Shown: positions 1 through 11,839, counted from the stretch's first letter. The stretch: DNA of 64,000 bases from Mactra quadrangularis (GCA_025267735.1 CM046311.1:32464895-32528894); one strand, 5' to 3'. The notes: generated by a model not told the origin, from the sequence alone. Made by a program: numbers and translations.

Positions 1-3000
1 TTATGGCTTATTCATAGTGGAAGCAAATTTAATTCTCTTTTAAGACAACCCTTCTTTCACTACGCAGTACTATACAGAGCGCATTTACGACAAAAATCGG
101 CCGTAAGATCGTTGTTTATATGGGTCTCTGTAGGCCACTCGCTTATAACAAAAGTACATCATATCCAACTATTTGTCCTTTATCGATAAGCCTAATATGC
201 TAGTGCGCGCTATATAGAAATAAGAAGGACATTGGTACTTAATCTAATATAACTTGGATTTAAAAGTATTTATTATTCCATCCCATTCAGTTTCATATAA
301 TTCAATTCATCCTCTTTCTTATGGTATATATCATATAAAAATTGAAAAATAAATAGTTGGGGGAATTTTGAGTTAAAAATGTTAACCCTATTTCCTATGC
401 ATTTCAATACAAAAATGATTTTTTTTACCTCAACATTGGCAACGTTTTGCCCAATTTCTGTTTTATTATTTAAAAATCTTTTCTATCCCAATCGGATTCA
501 ATTACTACGATCTTTTATTTAATAAATGGTATAGGTTTTATAATTTTTGAAGAATATTTAGTAGGGGGAAGTAGCGAATTAGTTTAGTAAGTACTGTTTT
601 TTTCTTTCTTTCGGGAGATTCCGTATCGCTATACGGAAACTGGCGAAGATAGCCGAACGACCGATAGAATATGACGCTTTATCGCTACCGATCTTATCAA
701 CGGTCAAATATATTATATGTTATCGAGCATTATAATCAAATCCATAATATGAAGATATATTTATCAACAGTCAACTTGAACACTAACTGCTTTACAGACA
801 TGAAATTATTAAAATATAACATGCATTTAAGAAACGAAATAAACTGCTCAAACCATTCTGCTTTTTTTAAAAAAGTGGGATACTTAAAATTATAAGACCA
901 CGCTATATATTCATTTATATGTCTAAAAAGCTTGTAATGATAAATGTCTATTTTCTTTGCAGTAAAAATACTCTTACTTTTGATAATGGGGCTTTACAGA
1001 TACAAGATTTTTTACTCTATGAAAATAAATCTATGTGACAAGATTAAAACGTATTTTTTTTTAATTTCAAGTTTACTTGTTACAAAAGTTGAAAATCGTA
1101 TGGCATTGTATAATTCGTTATTTGTTTCGTATAAACTAATTATTTAAGAAGAGGAAAATACATCATTTGGTTTTATAAAACGATGCTGTTTAAATGATTA
1201 ATTGAAGAACTTCACATTTACAAGGTTTCCATTACTAGAGAATTCATAAAATAAGTAATAAAAATCAAATGAATTTTAGCTCATAAAACTTATAAAAAAT
1301 AAATAATTTACGCATAGGTGAGAAAAACAACAAAAGAAAAACTGTACATGTATTTTCTCGTTTTATTTGCCTACTCATACAGTTGAATGCTTTTTCAACT
1401 TATAACATTTGTCTTTTAGTCACAGTATTTTTTTCAATATACTAATTGGACTTGTTAGTTTGCATTTTCTATAATTCTTTATTCTTTCAGATACGACCTA
1501 ATATACATTGATTAACTTTATAACACTCCTTATTGGACCCCTGTTGGTGCGTTTATCTACATCCAAGCGGGTGTCATTTTATGCAAGGACCCTATATAAA
1601 CAGGGTTCTTGTTTTATGACAGGATACTACTATCATTATTATACCACCGAGGTCGTAAAACACACACAGGGTAGCGAGGATGATATCTAGATTTTTATTT
1701 TTTAAACAATAAATCTGTGAAATGCTGTCTGTCTGTTTTTGGCGCTGAAGTTTAAAAAAATAGCTGGTGTTAATACTTTGGTCTTTATATGAAATTATAT
1801 TAAATATTTTCAGTATTTTAGTACAATTTATATGCCTATTGATTGCTTTTTTTATTGTCATAATTATTTATGTTTATTATAAGTATTAATATGTACATTT
1901 ACTTATGCTGTTGCAAATGGAAATACACACAAGGTGTAATGAAAATTATGTGTATGATACATAGTTTATACATTTTAATTCTTTTCATAAAAGGAAACGT
2001 AAATCAAACTCATTGAAATATATTTTTATTCTTACCGCGCACTGCAGGGTTTGTTATTTATAAGTTTATATGAAAATATAACAGATATCAAATGTTGGTA
2101 ATAGACGTCATGCAGTGTCAATCACGTGATATATTGATGGGGTTGATCAGTTTTATCAATCTATGATCACTGCAGGGTGTCATATCGGAAATTTCCGAAC
2201 AATACCGAGTGCAACGACGGAGGCTCTGATAAATTATCGATTTTATCGAGAAGTAAAATCAGTAAGTTACGAAAGGACAAATAGTTGGATATGTTAACCT
2301 AATTCTTTGTCCCTAAAGCAAAAAAGTGAAACATAAGTTTTCTTATTATTTCTAGATCTTCTTTGGATCTATATTTGCACTAGCAGTAATTTTTGTGAGG
2401 CTACTTAACTTTTATCAAATAAGAAAATCAAAGTTAAGATATATATAAGTCAACGCCTGTTGGCTATATACACGTGAAGTACATATGAACTCAGTTTTGA
2501 CATTGGAAAAATGCTGCAATTTTATTTACAAAATAACTGGTTTCATAATTATTGTATTTAAAATAATAGGTCACTTTTTCCCCGCAGGGAAATTAATGCT
2601 CCACCAATAAAAGCAATTATTTTCACCATATCATCTTCCTATATATTTATCTTTGAGATCAGAGGTCAAACTCTCAATTCAATTGCTTTAATTGTTTTTT
2701 ACGTATAAACAATCCGAAGATCATTATTTTAAATGGAGTTCATCACCATTCCTGAACCATTGAATAGACATTTTATAACTTTTGAATACTTAAGCGAAGC
2801 TTGCTTCAACTGGAGTAGTTGGAGATCTTTGTGTATACATTTGTCATTCATGTGTTGGGGCTAAGGAAGTCGGAACAGAAGAAATTCACAACCAGTATGG
2901 TCTTAAACCACCAAATGCGCTCTACACATTTCGCCATGGTCATTCGGGGGGGGGGGGGGTCGCCTCCGGGAAGAAATAATTCTGCGTATTTAGATCTATA

Positions 3001-3530
3001 TACAATATCAGATTGCTTTTTGCGGTACATGTACTTACAAATCACGTGGTCACTACAAATAAGCCTGGCTTTGCTATTGTTTCAGTAACTTGATTATTAA
3101 ACGTTTATTTTACTATGATACTTTGATACAATAACATGTATCATTACCAATGGAAACTTGGTCATTTTTCATGCTTAAAGATGTCGATGCACAAAATGTA
3201 TTATAGCGCGTAAATATTGACCCCGACCTGACCTTTATGCAAGAATATTTATTACATCGAATACAAATGTAGTATTAATGCTCGATTACACAGTGACCGT
3301 GAGGATTATGAGTTAAAACTTAACACACAAACATACTTCTATAATCTTACGATCGCTGTCGAAGTGTAGAATAGGCGTGGCACTGACTTTCGTCGGGATA
3401 TGTGTAGATAATTATTAGGTCAGATTGGGGTCAATATTTACGCAATATATTTAAAACAGATTAACAGTGAACATAAATTAATGCGGAAATACAAGACGGT
3501 ACTATAGATGGCCGTGGTAGGCCTAAGAGG
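1..3530. other. AT-rich non-coding stretch, no recognised gene
   Basis: I see no frame with recognisable protein similarity and no convincing exon with splice signals. ORFs are short and of low complexity. Notable items are the inverted repeat at 160-181/2272-2293 and a run of 14 G at about 2946-2959. Any third exon of the minus-strand temptin-like gene should lie here, but I could not identify it. Confidence 0.5.
160..2293. mobile_element. Candidate 2.1-kb element bounded by a perfect 22-bp inverted repeat
   Basis: Positions 160-181 (starting CATATCCAACTATTTGTC) are the exact reverse complement of 2272-2293. A 22-bp perfect match facing inward 2.1 kb apart is unlikely by chance. I see no long ORF between the arms and no clear target duplication, so this could be a non-autonomous DNA transposon or two solo copies of a shorter repeat. 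Confidence 0.35.
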
Positions 3531-3601
3531 TCATCACATTGCCGAAGTCCTCATAGGTGAGGATGTTGCAATATCCATAAGAAAAATCAGTAAAAACAAA
3601 C

Positions 3602-5647
3602 CAGGATGTGAGAGCTCTGTTGTTCTAGTTGGTGTTTTTCCAACCTCCCAGGTACAATCTGGGTCTCCTAGTTCTTGACCATTAGAGAGACCATCATCAT
3701 CGCTGTCTTTTAAACATAACGTACGATCCCATACCTGCAATAACAACATATGTTAAATAGAGTTATGATAAAACGGATGCACAATTTTATGAAATACAGT
3801 AGCCTATAGTACCCCGAACGGTCCAAAGCGTTCTGTAACGTTACATTTGGAACTCCTCGGTCATTCGCTGCAAATAATTTCGGACATATTTAGACGCTAT
3901 TTTGAAACTACCGGTGTTGAAGTAAACAAATATACGATCGTTTAGGCAATGAGTGATGTTTCTTTTTTAGTCTATAAATTTTGAAACATCCCTCATTGCC
4001 TTAACGATCGTAAATTCGTTTATTAGATTAGATTATTCGCAGCGAATGGCCGAGGAGTTCCTAATGTAACGTTACGGAACGTTTTGGAACGTTTAGGGTA
4101 ATTGAACAGGCTACAGAAATAACCAATATGCTATCGATTCACTTTTATATTTTTGGTTTGGTTTAAAGCAATAGCAATACACATTGTGTAGGTCATATCA
4201 TGGCGGTTAGTCAACCTTCTCACTATTCTTGGATAGGCTAAATCTCTATTCTTGGATCTCCGTAAACAGATATCCTGTAGAGCGTTGTCGTACAGGATCT
4301 CTAAGGTTCACACGGAGGGTCACGTCGAGATAACCTTTGTGTCGACCAATCAATGCATAGCTTTCATCTAGACGAAACACTACTAATGGCATTTTGATTT
4401 CGTAATTTCTATTCAGTTTTGACCAAGGTTTGTGAGCTAATTTGACAGCGGTTTAATTCACAGTCTGTGATTGGACGGCTCATTTCAAATTGCGTGGCGT
4501 AGCCGATGTAAACAAGTTACTTAACATTATGATTTCGTCATATATATTATAAAGAGAAAAGTTCACCTAAACGTGACCCTCTAAAGAAAACTGCCAGATC
4601 TAAATTAGCGAGTAAGCGAGGGAAATTTTTTAGATCGGGTTTTATCAGATTGTTCTTGGATAGGCTGAATCTCTGAGTTTAGCTGTTAACCAGTTACAAT
4701 TTTATTAGGCAAATACTTCTGTCAGTGCCAAAAAAAACTGCCCTACATAATTAAGAATAAGTGGTAGGAGCGAGAATGATCGTATAAATAATTTAATGAC
4801 AAAACCTTACAAAAGTATGCCTTGCTCTGGACTCGAACAAACGACCTCTCTATCAGTAGACTTGTGAGTTACTAACTGAGCTAACCACTCGTTCGATTTG
4901 TTTAGTTAGTACAGTGAATTCCATGTTTAAATATGTATTTCATATTCGGATAAAATGGTGATATTGTGACATTCAAACAAAACAAGTTCTAACTTTTTTT
5001 GCAATGTTTTAATTTAAAGAAAGTAATCATACAATTATTACATGTCCTGTAACAAAATTAACAATACAATACAATATACCAATACAAAATTTGCCTTTTC
5101 TTAATATAACGAATTAACGTTTTCATTATCATTTTGGATTGAAACACTTATATATAAAGAGTAAATAAAATATTAACTACAGTTTTCCTTGTAGATCTTT
5201 ACATGAATCAAGAAAGTACAAAATATTTTAATGTATATATAAAATAATGTGTAACGAGGATATATCTTATGTAAAGACAGTCTTCCCAATATGGATTTAA
5301 AGACAAATAAGCATAAAACAACTAATTCAAGGTCAAAGGGTTTTGTCAAGTATGTGTTTTTTGTTTTGTTTTTTTAAATAAATAAAGAGGGCACTAATAG
5401 ATGTACAAGTACTAACTTTGTTATTGGCGTGGAAGTCCAGACCAAAGGGATTTCTCACTCCTCCTCCCATTTCATTCTCATGTCCCACACCCGACCATAT
5501 GTCATCTACTCTACATGGGTGGGGTACTTTGTCTCCATTTGGGATTCTGTCCTGGAAGAATCTGTAACCATGGCAACGCGGTGACAATAATGTCAATATT
5601 GAAACAACTAAGATTCTGAAATTAATGAAATAGCGACATTTTGGCAA
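3602..5647 (-). CDS. Temptin-like secreted protein, two exons seen, 3' end not found
   Basis: Exon 1 runs 5647 to 5417 (77 codons), with donor GTTAGT after a complete Lys codon. Exon 2 runs 3734 to 3602, with acceptor TTGCAG and donor GTTTGT, and ends phase 1. The start gives a hydrophobic signal peptide (about residues 1-27, probable cleavage after RCHG). The mature part has IPNGDKVPHPC, WSGVGH, GGGVRNPFGLDF, then KDSDDDGLSNGQELGDPDC and RTTELSHPG. These blocks are the pattern I know from temptin, the Aplysia water-borne attraction pheromone protein, and its relatives in other molluscs; the match is by eye. The DSDDDG stretch looks like an acidic metal-binding loop. Two cysteines expected to pair in the fold are present. 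The final exon, after SHPG, should lie below 3600 and was not found, so the gene is partial here or possibly broken. A pheromone role is known for Aplysia only; here it is inference. Confidence 0.72.
3797..4116. mobile_element. Palindromic foldback MITE, copy 1
   Basis: The outer arms match in inverted orientation: GGAACTCCTCGG at about 3851 and its complement CCGAGGAGTTCC near 4050, extended by CGTAACGTTACAT blocks and by GTAGCCT/AGGCTAC at the tips. A second inverted pair lies in the middle (ACGATCGTTTAGGCAATGAG and its partner near 3993-4013). The structure can fold almost end to end. Related copies are at about 19631-19936, 31079-31268 and 42748-42938. Confidence 0.75.
4160..4890 (-). mobile_element. 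tRNA-derived SINE (family A), split by a MITE
   Basis: Read on the minus strand, 4890-4653 holds the tRNA-like head (GCTCAGTTAG-type A box, TCGAGTCC-type B box, both degenerate) and body, and 4246-4160 holds the tail. They match the intact SINEs at 29249 and 38571. Segment 4258-4652 is an inserted MITE. A 23-bp piece of the SINE around TTCTTGGATAGGCT is duplicated beside the insertion. Confidence 0.7.
4258..4652. mobile_element. 395-bp MITE with 9-bp target duplication (CTCCGTAAACAG family)
   Basis: The direct repeat TTCTTGGAT flanks it at 4249-4257 and 4653-4661. The interior is the reverse complement of the element at 32606-33007, clear from blocks such as GATTTCGTAATTTCTATT, ATTGGTCGAC and AGATCTAAATTAGCGAG. 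The right end is ...AGATTG; the left end appears to lack the first four bases of the CAATCTCCG terminus. I see no coding capacity. Confidence 0.72.
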
Positions 5648-6460
5648 AAAGTTTACAAGGTAAAATCTATCGGCTGCGAAAAAAAATCAAATTATAATCA
5701 ACTCACAGTTGAAGCCACTTTCATTTATGAAGATATAATTATTTACAGCAAACATAAAAACTGTTATGAGACGTTGTAGAAATCAAAATATATCAATATA
5801 TCATACATTAGATACACAAGTAACATGTAAAACTATTTTGCTTTCTAAGTTCAAGATTGAAAAAAATGCCCACAATTTAAAAAGGAGATCCTTTTATAAG
5901 GGCACATTATATTCAATTTTTGCCAGTATAGAATATAAATTATCCAAAATTATTTTAGAGCTTTTTTATGTAATTTGGTGAAAGTTGTTTTCTACCACAA
6001 TACTTCTTTTTAAACACATTGTGGTAGTATCTATTGTTTTAGGTACTGACACCCAAATTCTACTTTCGGTTCAGTCTACTTTCACTTTGAAATGGAATAA
6101 ATAAAAAGAAAATATTGAAGTGAAATCTTTATATATTAAAAGTTGTTCAAAATAATACTCCGTAGTACCAGATAAATGACTATTTTCTTTGCTTTCCATG
6201 GACAGTGTTAGAATTGATATAGGGACTTTAAAGGTCGCAGACTGTATTTAAAGCTGCACACATTCACAGATTTCAAAGTTAATTATTATTTTTCTAAAAG
6301 TTAAAAACAATGTACAGACATAATTTGAAAGCAGTGCTGTTATAATGACACTTAAAATGCAAATTGAAATACAACTGTATAAGATAATGATTTTATACTT
6401 GAAACATACGCAGTCTGAAACGGTATAGATAATTGCCAGCATCAGCACTTGCTTACTATA
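5648..6460. other. AT-rich intergenic DNA, 5' flank of the temptin-like gene
   Basis: I see no gene, no clear TATA box placed for the minus-strand start, and no recognised repeat. ORFs here are short and of low complexity. Confidence 0.4.
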
Positions 6461-6766
6461 TATATATAGCTCAGTTGGTAGTTGGTTTACTGATCGAGGG
6501 GTCGTGGGTTCGATTCCCGGGCGGGGCATACTTTCGTGGAGCTTGGTCATGAAATTATTTCTACGGCCATGCTCCCTCCTACCAATGATTCTTAATTATG
6601 TATTGCAGTTGTCAGTCACTGACGAAAGTATGCGCTTAGTAGCTGGTTAACAGCTAAATCCAGAGATTTAGCCTTTCCAGGAGCAGTGAGTAGGTTGACT
6701 GACTGCCGTTATATGACCTATACAATGTGTTGCGACGGCGTTAAACCCAACAAAAACGAACAAGCT
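6461..6766 (+). mobile_element. tRNA-derived SINE (family A), head truncated
   Basis: It contains AGCTCAGTTGGTAG (A-box type) and GGGTTCGATTCCCGG (B box), then a body ending GGCGTTAAACCCAACAAAAAC. The same body is found at 29249, 40970, 38571 (minus), 53056 (minus) and 4160 (minus). The bases before the A box are replaced by a TA run, so the acceptor stem is incomplete. This is a SINE, not a functional tRNA gene. Confidence 0.8.
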
Positions 6767-6769
6767 GGA

Positions 6770-7910
6770 GGGAGAATAATTTCATGACCAAAATCCACGA
6801 ATACTTGTAGGTTCCACTGGCGAATATACGTCATTATTTATCTTCCAATTGCAAATTTTCGTTTAAAGTGCTAAATCTATTTTACGCGCAATGTATACGA
6901 AAAGTAGGACTGGTGCATGTTTTGTTTTATGTGATATTTTGCAAAACAGCATGACCCTATATGATGGATTTATGAATGAGTAGACACATCAATAATAAAT
7001 AAACAAGACAAGGCGACCTTGTACGCTATGTGACGCTACATAAGTGTGACCCGCTTTTGTCTAATAAGTGCAATGATTAGCGACATTTATTGTGTCAATC
7101 GGATATCATCAGGTTATTCCGTTAAACACCGGCGTTTTCCGTATTCCTGTCGTTACATACATGTAACATTAATTGGAAATTACTTGAATGTAAACATTTG
7201 CCGATTCCGTATAAAATACGCAGCACATCGGCTGAGATCATTTGGAAAACCACTTGGATGATTCCGTTAACTTACAACCAACCAACTATCGCCGATGAAT
7301 TCCGAATCATGAACCGAATGAAAAATAGTCAACAATCGGTTATTTCCGTGTTCCTTCGTTAAATGCGTGACTCATTGAATTTTATTGAAATCCATAATTT
7401 CTGAATCAACCACTTAACGAAGGGATCTTCGTCTAAAACACGTATTTTAAAGCAAAAATGCGGCGACAGTCCGACATTTATTGTGTTTCAGATAATGAAA
7501 ACGTCATGACATGACCGAATGACCTTGTTAGTATATTTTTTGCTTACATGGAAACGTTTTCGTAGGTGTGTGCACCAGTGTTTTTTATCCGTGCTGTACG
7601 GCTGGTTCGGCTGTTATACCTACAGTTAAGTACACACTAAAGTTGACACCCTAGTGCACCTCAAGTGCACTTCATACACACTTGGAGTGCACTAGGCTAG
7701 ATGCACTGGCACCAGAGTCCATAACTAATGATCATAAAATAATTCGTTCGTCCCTATAAATTATGTCCCTATATATAATCCCCCTTGTATACATCTAACA
7801 TCGTTTCTACTTTTACACTTTTTTTTTATTCGAAAAGTCACGTAGAATAGAGTTTTAAATGCGAATATTGTACATATGACAGTAGTTGATGATCATATGC
7901 ACATATAAGA
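6770..7910. other. Intergenic DNA with a short inverted repeat
   Basis: I recognise no gene. A near-perfect 18-bp inverted repeat (CCTAGTGCACCTCAAGTG and its partner ending TGCACTAGG) lies at about 7650-7697. The stretch at 7270-7440 has many TTCCG/CGGAA words but no repeat structure I could resolve. Confidence 0.4.
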
Positions 7911-8055
7911 GGTACCATAGGCGGATCCAGGATTTCTGGTTAGAGGGGGCGGAAAATTCTAGTTAGAGGGGGCGTAAAATGAATAAGCAGAATGGGGTTT
8001 CAAGGGGCCATAAGGGCCTCGAATGGTCCAGGGCAAAACCCTTACGGTTATACCC

Positions 8056-9440
8056 CCGTTACACCAAACTCGTTCTCACTACGTTCTGAAAAAATTGGAC
8101 CGAACGAGTTCCAACTGTGTGAAAACGGAATGGACGTAGTAGCAACTTGCTACAGTCTGTGTACGAACGTGATGGACGAGCTCGAACGGGGTTGAACGAG
8201 AATGGGGTTTCTGAACTTTGAGTCGACTCAAAAATTTTCTGCGGCCACCCCGTTCTGCAACTAGACTTAGTAACAACGTTCTGGCAACGGAATGGACGTA
8301 CTGCGAACGAAATTGCCGTACTAGCATCGTTCTCGGGACGTGACTTGTCGTAGTTCGATCGGGCATCAATTTGCAGGACGTTTACACAACGACCTGTTCC
8401 GTTTGTAACTCGGTTCATTCCGTTTGCACACAGACTTAACTCGTTTTGATTACGTCCATAGTGCGTTGTTATCCCGTCTAAATGTATGAAAACAAATTAT
8501 AAAGTTCTGAACCAGTTTGCAACACGTTAACACGCAGTTCTTAAAGTTCGCAGTAGGATTTTGGTACGTTCTACTCGTTTTTAATAAGTTTATTGCGTTC
8601 TTATGCAGTTCGTACAACGCAATAACGTCTACACTACGATCTGGCAAGGTTTGGTATAAATACAGACCATTTCTCACAAAGAGATGGGTGTATATGTCTT
8701 AGTTTTCTTCTTTTTTCTGGCTTCTGACTCTGTCCCAAATCTTCTCCCGAAACCTGGCTGTCTGAGTCATTAGAAGAAGCAGGAGATACAACACCCTCAT
8801 TTTCATTGACTGGCTCAGGAGGCTCAGAATTCTTAGGCTTAACTAGAGGCTGGTCTTCAAAAGCTTCATCTAAGCAGGTGATTTTTGGAAGCGATTGTCT
8901 TAACATGCGCCGCCTGTCTGGCTCTGCTCTTTTTTGGATGCATGGTGGTTACAGTGATGCTTGACAAATTGTGTCCTCACAGCTTATACCGTGGAACGAG
9001 AATGCCAACGGGTAGAAACGTCCTGGATATACATAGCAATCGGACCAGAACGTGATGTCATTACGTTCAGAACGCTCTTAAAACGAATGGAAACGTTCTT
9101 AGAACGAGTTGAACTGTCTTAAACGGGATGGCCAATAGTAAAGGAGCTTAGAAGAACTAGTTATGAACGGGTTAAAACGGACTACGAACGGTTCGGACTA
9201 GTTGTAGACGGTGTCTCGTGACGAGAACGAGCAAGTTTACCCGATCTGATCCCGATACAAACGGACTACAGACGGGATAAAAACGAAATGCACGTATTGG
9301 GAACTGGTTCTGAACGAACTATGATCGTAAAGCTGACATTTTCCGACTTAAACGGCACGTCCTAGCTCGTTCACAACCAGTTTCGCGATATTTTAAGGAC
9401 GGGGTCGAACGTTCTGGGAACTAGTTTGGTGTAACGGGGC
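8056..9440. mobile_element. Inner inverted-repeat element rich in CGTTCT/AACG motifs
   Basis: The left end CCCCGTTACACCAAACTCG and right end TAGTTTGGTGTAACGGGG are inverted over about 20 bp. Both subterminal zones (about 8060-8470 and 8990-9440) are crowded with short AACG, CGTTCT and GGACTACGAACG-type words in opposite orientation. The core holds the minus-strand open frame at 8634-8906. Base composition is visibly less AT-rich than the flanks, consistent with later arrival. Confidence 0.55.
8634..8906 (-). CDS. Unknown open frame inside the inner element
   Basis: This is a 90-codon frame from an ATG at 8906. The peptide starts MLRQSLPKITCLDEAFED, has an acidic and Ser-rich middle (ENEGVV, SSNDSDSQVSGED) and a basic block KPEKRRKLRH near the end. 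This composition suits a linker plus nuclear-localisation tail of a DNA-binding or transposon protein, but I recognise no domain. The frame is open a little upstream of the ATG (…AEPDRRR), so it may be the end of a larger, now truncated reading frame. It lies centrally in the inverted-repeat element, which makes a degenerate transposon gene the best guess. Function is unknown. Confidence 0.3.
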   Translation of the reverse strand: MLRQSLPKITCLDEAFEDQPLVKPKNSEPPEPVNENEGVVSPASSNDSDSQVSGEDLGQSQKPEKRRKLRHIHPSLCEKWSVFIPNLARS

Positions 9441-10103
9441 CCTTACCAGGGGACCAGGTGACCGGCGGCCCCGGAAATTCCTTCGTTTTAGTTATTTCTA
9501 AGGGAATCAGGCACATTTTCAGAGCTCTAAAAATTTTTACTATAATGAAATGAATTGTTTTATTATGTATATTATGTTGCACGAAAATTTTTTACATGTA
9601 TATATAAATTTCTTATAAATATCATATTTCATGATAGAAAAAAAAACTTTGCTTGGGCAATTTTAGAGGGGGGGCGTACGCCGGGTGCGCCCACGCCTGG
9701 ACCCGCCTATGGGTACTGACCAACACTTTGAATATCAGTCTTATTAATGAGAAGAGAATCTTACCTCCAATAGAACGGAATCATTTAGATATTATCGACA
9801 CACGTATCAAAAAACTAAGACGTGTAGTCGGACGTTCCGGATTCGGATTTTTATGCTTACAGGAACTACGCGAGATGGATGTCGGGACAATAATTATTTG
9901 ACATTTTTTCACAAAAATAAGATAAATAATTTTGTATTATAGATAGACCTAAAATGATATAAGTTATAAAACCATAGGTTAAAAAATTTCACACGTAAAA
10001 GATCCTTTATATTCATGTATAGTGTCCATTGTACGTTATGAAAGAAAGGTGCGAAAATTGGCTATAGTAAACTTATATATGAAATAAAATGTTACTCAAA
10101 CCA

Positions 10104-10177
10104 GCGGGATGAATAGCCAAGTGGATGTGATACTTGACTTGTAATCCGAACATTGTAGGTTCGATCCCACTACGACT
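10104..10177 (+). mobile_element. tRNA-like SINE head (TGT anticodon-like loop)
   Basis: The A-box-like TAGCCAAGTGG and a perfect B box GGTTCGATCCC are spaced as in a tRNA, with CTTGTAA at the anticodon position. Acceptor and T stems do not pair well, so this is a tRNA-derived relic. It abuts the 27-bp minisatellite. Confidence 0.5.
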
Positions 10178-10204
10178 CCTATCGCTAAATGCAAAAAGCG
10201 ATAA

Positions 10205-10938
10205 AAAGCACCTGACCGAAAAAAAAGACCGAAAATGCAAAAAAAAACCGAAAGTGACCGAAATGCAAAAAAAATACAAAAAAAACCGAAAGGGACCGAA
10301 ATGCAAAAGTACCGAAATGGACCGAAATGCAAGAAAGACAGAGAGGGACCGAAATGCAGAAAGACCGAAAGTGACCGAAATGCAAGAATGACCGAAAGAG
10401 ACCGAAATGCAAGAATGCCCGATAGGGACCGAAATGCAAGAATGACCGAGAGAGACCGAAATGCAAGAATGACCGAGAGGGACCGAAATGCAAGAATGAC
10501 CGAGAGAGACCGAAATGCAAGAATGACCGAGAGAGACCGAAATGCAAGAATGACCGAGAGGGACCGAAATGCAAGAATGACAGAGAGGGACCGAAATGCA
10601 AAGAAACCGAGATAGACCGAAATGCAAGAATGACCGAGAGGGACCGAAATGCAAAGAGACCGAGATGGACCGAAATGCAAGAATGACCGAGAGGGACCGA
10701 AATGCAAGAATGACCGAGAGGGACCGAAATGCAAAGAGACCGAGATGGACCGAAAATGCAAGAATGACCGAGAGAGACCGAAATGCCAGACTGAAATGCA
10801 AAGAAACCGAGATGGACCGAAATGCAAGAATGACCGAGAGGGACCGAAATGCAAGAATGACCGAGAGGGACCGAAATGCAAAGAGACCGAGATGGACCGA
10901 AAATGCAAGAATGACCGAGAGAGACCGAAAATGGAAAG
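10205..10938. repeat. 27-bp minisatellite (GACCGAAATGCA repeat)
   Basis: About 27 units are built from GACCGAAATGCAAGAATGAC plus CGAGAGG (27 bp), mixed with a shorter form (about 26 bp) carrying AAGAGACCGAGATG. Units near 10205-10400 are degenerate. After 10600 the two forms alternate in a larger pattern (for example 10596-10660, 10730-10760, 10800-10830, 10880-10905). The long ORFs on both strands (up to 270 codons) follow from the 27-bp period. Confidence 0.93.
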
Positions 10939-10999
10939 ACCGTGTAGATAGAGTGGTGGAAGAGATAAAGAGAGGAATGGATTGGGGGAAAGAGGATGA

Positions 11000-11838
11000 G
11001 GTGGAGGGAGAGTTATAGAGGGATAGAGGGAGTGAGACTGGGGCGGATGGAAAAAGATAAAGTGTGAAGGGCGGAAAGAGGAGAAAATCCTACGATGAAA
11101 TTATGAACAAACGACATAATTATTTTGCAACATAAAGCGCGTGCGAAACACATTAGCGCGCACTCACGGCGTCACTTTTGTATGCCGTGATAAATAAATA
11201 TAATATTTAATCAAATATAAATTAGTTCTTAAATAATGCCGCACGAAATAAAGTAGAAAATGCAGTTTGAAGTCTTCTTCCAAATTTACATTTTTAGCCG
11301 ACCTTTTACATTTTTTTGCGATAAATCCTTAAACTTTAAACTGAAATTATCAAACATATTAAAATCTTTGTCGGCATAAAATATGGAAGTCAAAAAATAA
11401 AAGCGAAAGTCACTTACCGTCGTATCATGTTTATGCACGTAATATAATTAATTTATATCTCTAAACAATTATTTAATGCATTGATGTGAAAATCCCAGCG
11501 TGGACACTGGTCAGCAAAATCTAGGCCACATGAGAAAATATACACCAGTACATAAGAACCTTGACATAAATGGTCAAGACTGACCACGCTTGAATAATTC
11601 ACGTGATTGACTTGACCTCTTGCTTAGATAATTTCGTCCAGGTAGGTCAGGAATAAATATGTCATAAAAACATTTGCATCTCTTTAAAGTTAATTACAAA
11701 ATTCCTACATCGGTGTACCATACTAACTAGTCAAAATTATGCTGTTTCATTTCGTCTAGGTTTGGAAATAAGTTTATAAGACTTACAGTATATAAATCTG
11801 TTCCTTTTCTATGATCGTTCTACACGATAATTTCAGTC
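11000..11838. other. Non-coding AT-rich DNA
   Basis: I recognise no gene or repeat. The first 90 bases are a purine-rich (GGA/GAGA) continuation of the minisatellite flank. Confidence 0.4.
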
Positions 11839-11839
11839 A

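Larger units (their letters stand above)
7911..9712. mobile_element. Composite 1.8-kb element with CATAGGCGGATCC-type ends
   Basis: The left end GTACCATAGGCGGATCCAGG (about 7911) is mirrored at the right end by CCTGGACCCGCCTATGGGTAC (about 9692-9712). The same termini occur in the 260-bp element at 12351 and near 18404, so this looks like a copy of that family enlarged by the inner element at 8056-9440. G-runs (GAGGGGGCG) line both ends, as in the shorter copies. Confidence 0.6.

Noticed and set aside
2946..2959. Run of 14 G as a G-quadruplex control element
   Set aside because: A single homopolymer run without further G-tracts; more likely slippage, and its exact length may be a sequencing artefact.
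10073..10908. 242- and 270-codon minus-strand ORFs
   Set aside because: They are translations of the 27-bp minisatellite (FRSLSVILA-type repeats) and open by period, not by coding selection.
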